Positions 42,783-43,170 of a stretch of DNA of 43,170 bases are shown here, in pieces (position 1 is the first letter of the stretch; every line of letters begins with the position of its first letter). The position numbers and the translations under genes were made by a program. This DNA comes from a virus, in the IMG/VR virus record IMGVR_UViG_3300021182_000196, positions 1-43,170 of that record; one strand, 5' to 3'. Under the pieces are notes generated by a model. That model searched no databases and was not told the origin of the DNA. It saw nothing but the letters and a program-made list of their open reading frames with translations.

Positions 42783-43170
42783 ATGGCTAAGTTGAGAGCG
42801 TATCCAGCCGAAGGCGAGCAGCCGGACCGCTGGGAGGCGCAACTACGAAAGGGCGCTGTGGAGATGGCGGCACTGGCCAGTCTTTGGCAGGGACGTCTGT
42901 ATGGCCTTGAAATCATTCGCTTTCTGGAGAGCCATTCGCAGTTGGCTTTGGCGGAGGGAACAATCTATCCGATTTTGAACCGGCTCAAAGTCGAAGGGCT
43001 GCTCACCTCTGAGTGGGTGGAGGCCGAGGCCGGACATCCACGCAAGTACTACTCGCTGACCGATGCTGGACGGGAACGGCTGCGGCTGATGGCCGAGGCC
43101 TGGACCAGCTTTTCTCGCGGCCTGAGCCGCCTTCTTGAACCTGTACTCGATAGAAAGGAGACACTGCAAT
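42783..43170 (+). CDS. PadR-family transcriptional regulator (3' end beyond window)
   Basis: 129 codons are visible before the window ends, already past the DNA-binding domain. Gly-Arg-Leu-Tyr-Gly-Leu-Glu-Ile (about 43-50), Gly-Thr-Ile-Tyr-Pro-Ile-Leu-Asn-Arg-Leu (about 66-75) and Arg-Lys-Tyr-Tyr-Ser-Leu-Thr-Asp-Ala-Gly (about 93-102) are the signature winged-helix motifs of PadR regulators. In acidobacteria such genes often precede FtsX-like ABC permease genes; that neighbour would lie outside the window. A GAGG sits about nine bases before the ATG. Confidence 0.88.
   Translation, partial: MAKLRAYPAEGEQPDRWEAQLRKGAVEMAALASLWQGRLYGLEIIRFLESHSQLALAEGTIYPILNRLKVEGLLTSEWVEAEAGHPRKYYSLTDAGRERLRLMAEAWTSFSRGLSRLLEPVLDRKETLQ

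Noticed and set aside
1-43170. tRNA or rRNA genes
   Set aside because: No cloverleaf with conserved TTCGA arm or rRNA-like sequence was recognised on either strand.

Overview
The window holds one complete transposable (Mu-type) prophage with siphovirus-type tail genes, plus a little host chromosome on each side. Its ends can be placed to the base. The 5-bp sequence ATGGA occurs at 180-184 and again at 40806-40810. The 40,621 bp between them (185-40805) begin TGTG and end CACA, and carry copies of a GGAATT-n2-ATGTCC type site exactly ten bases in from each terminus. The element encodes a MuA-like DDE transposase and a MuB-like AAA ATPase but no site-specific integrase. The host looks like an acidobacterium (Terriglobia-like). 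That is inference from high-GC coding sequence, a PadR-type regulator, a small YYPWRC zinc-ribbon protein and REP-like intergenic repeats, not from a marker gene.

Layout. Positions 1-184 are host intergenic DNA. The region 185-621 is the non-coding left end, with two transposase-site copies and four copies of a 15-bp repeat. From 11006 down to 622 runs one leftward early operon of 25 reading frames. Nearly every junction overlaps by 1 or 4 bases (ATGA, GTGA, TTGA, TGATG, TAATG). It starts with two small paralogous DNA-binding proteins (Ner/Cro-like position), a conserved upstream gene, transposase A and ATPase B. It continues with small proteins: zinc ribbons, helix-turn-helix proteins, an ASCH-domain protein, a degenerate response-regulator receiver and a possible GemA-like protein. 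A 66-bp control region (11007-11072) separates this operon from a rightward LexA-type (S24 peptidase) repressor at 11073, which is followed after 7 bp by a lipoprotein gene and then a Dam-type DNA adenine methylase.

The late genes all read rightward. Lysis and membrane genes lie at 13569-15285 (GH24 lysozyme, Rz-like protein, two holin candidates, a small membrane protein). A short Ig-like protein, a small hypothetical and a PLD-type lipoprotein follow to 16770. Packaging and head genes occupy 16947-26164 (gp25/gp26-position proteins, small and large terminase, portal, Mu F-like head protein, a protease-scaffold-major capsid fusion, a decoration candidate). Connector and tail genes run 26247-36215 (adaptor, HK97 gp10-like protein, tail terminator candidate, tail tube, tape measure, Dit-like and gpL-like tail-tip proteins). 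Adhesion genes fill 36215-40680 (a tip protein with three tandem beta-rich repeats and an Ig-like domain, then a fibre). No tail sheath or baseplate genes are present, so the virion should be a non-contractile siphovirus.

How it works together (inference): the self-cleaving repressor holds lysogeny, probably through the 11007-11072 region. Induction would fire the leftward promoter, giving A and B for replicative transposition between the end sites, and later the rightward late operon. Two genes keep a perfect ribosome site with an in-frame internal start (4490 on the minus strand, 24147 on the plus strand), suggesting nested products. One early gene is split by an in-frame TAA (5417-5415).

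To the right of the prophage, host DNA carries a receiver-PAS-PAS response regulator (minus strand, 40841-41857), a zinc-ribbon protein (minus strand, 42251-42460) and the start of a PadR-family regulator (plus strand, from 42783, cut by the window end).
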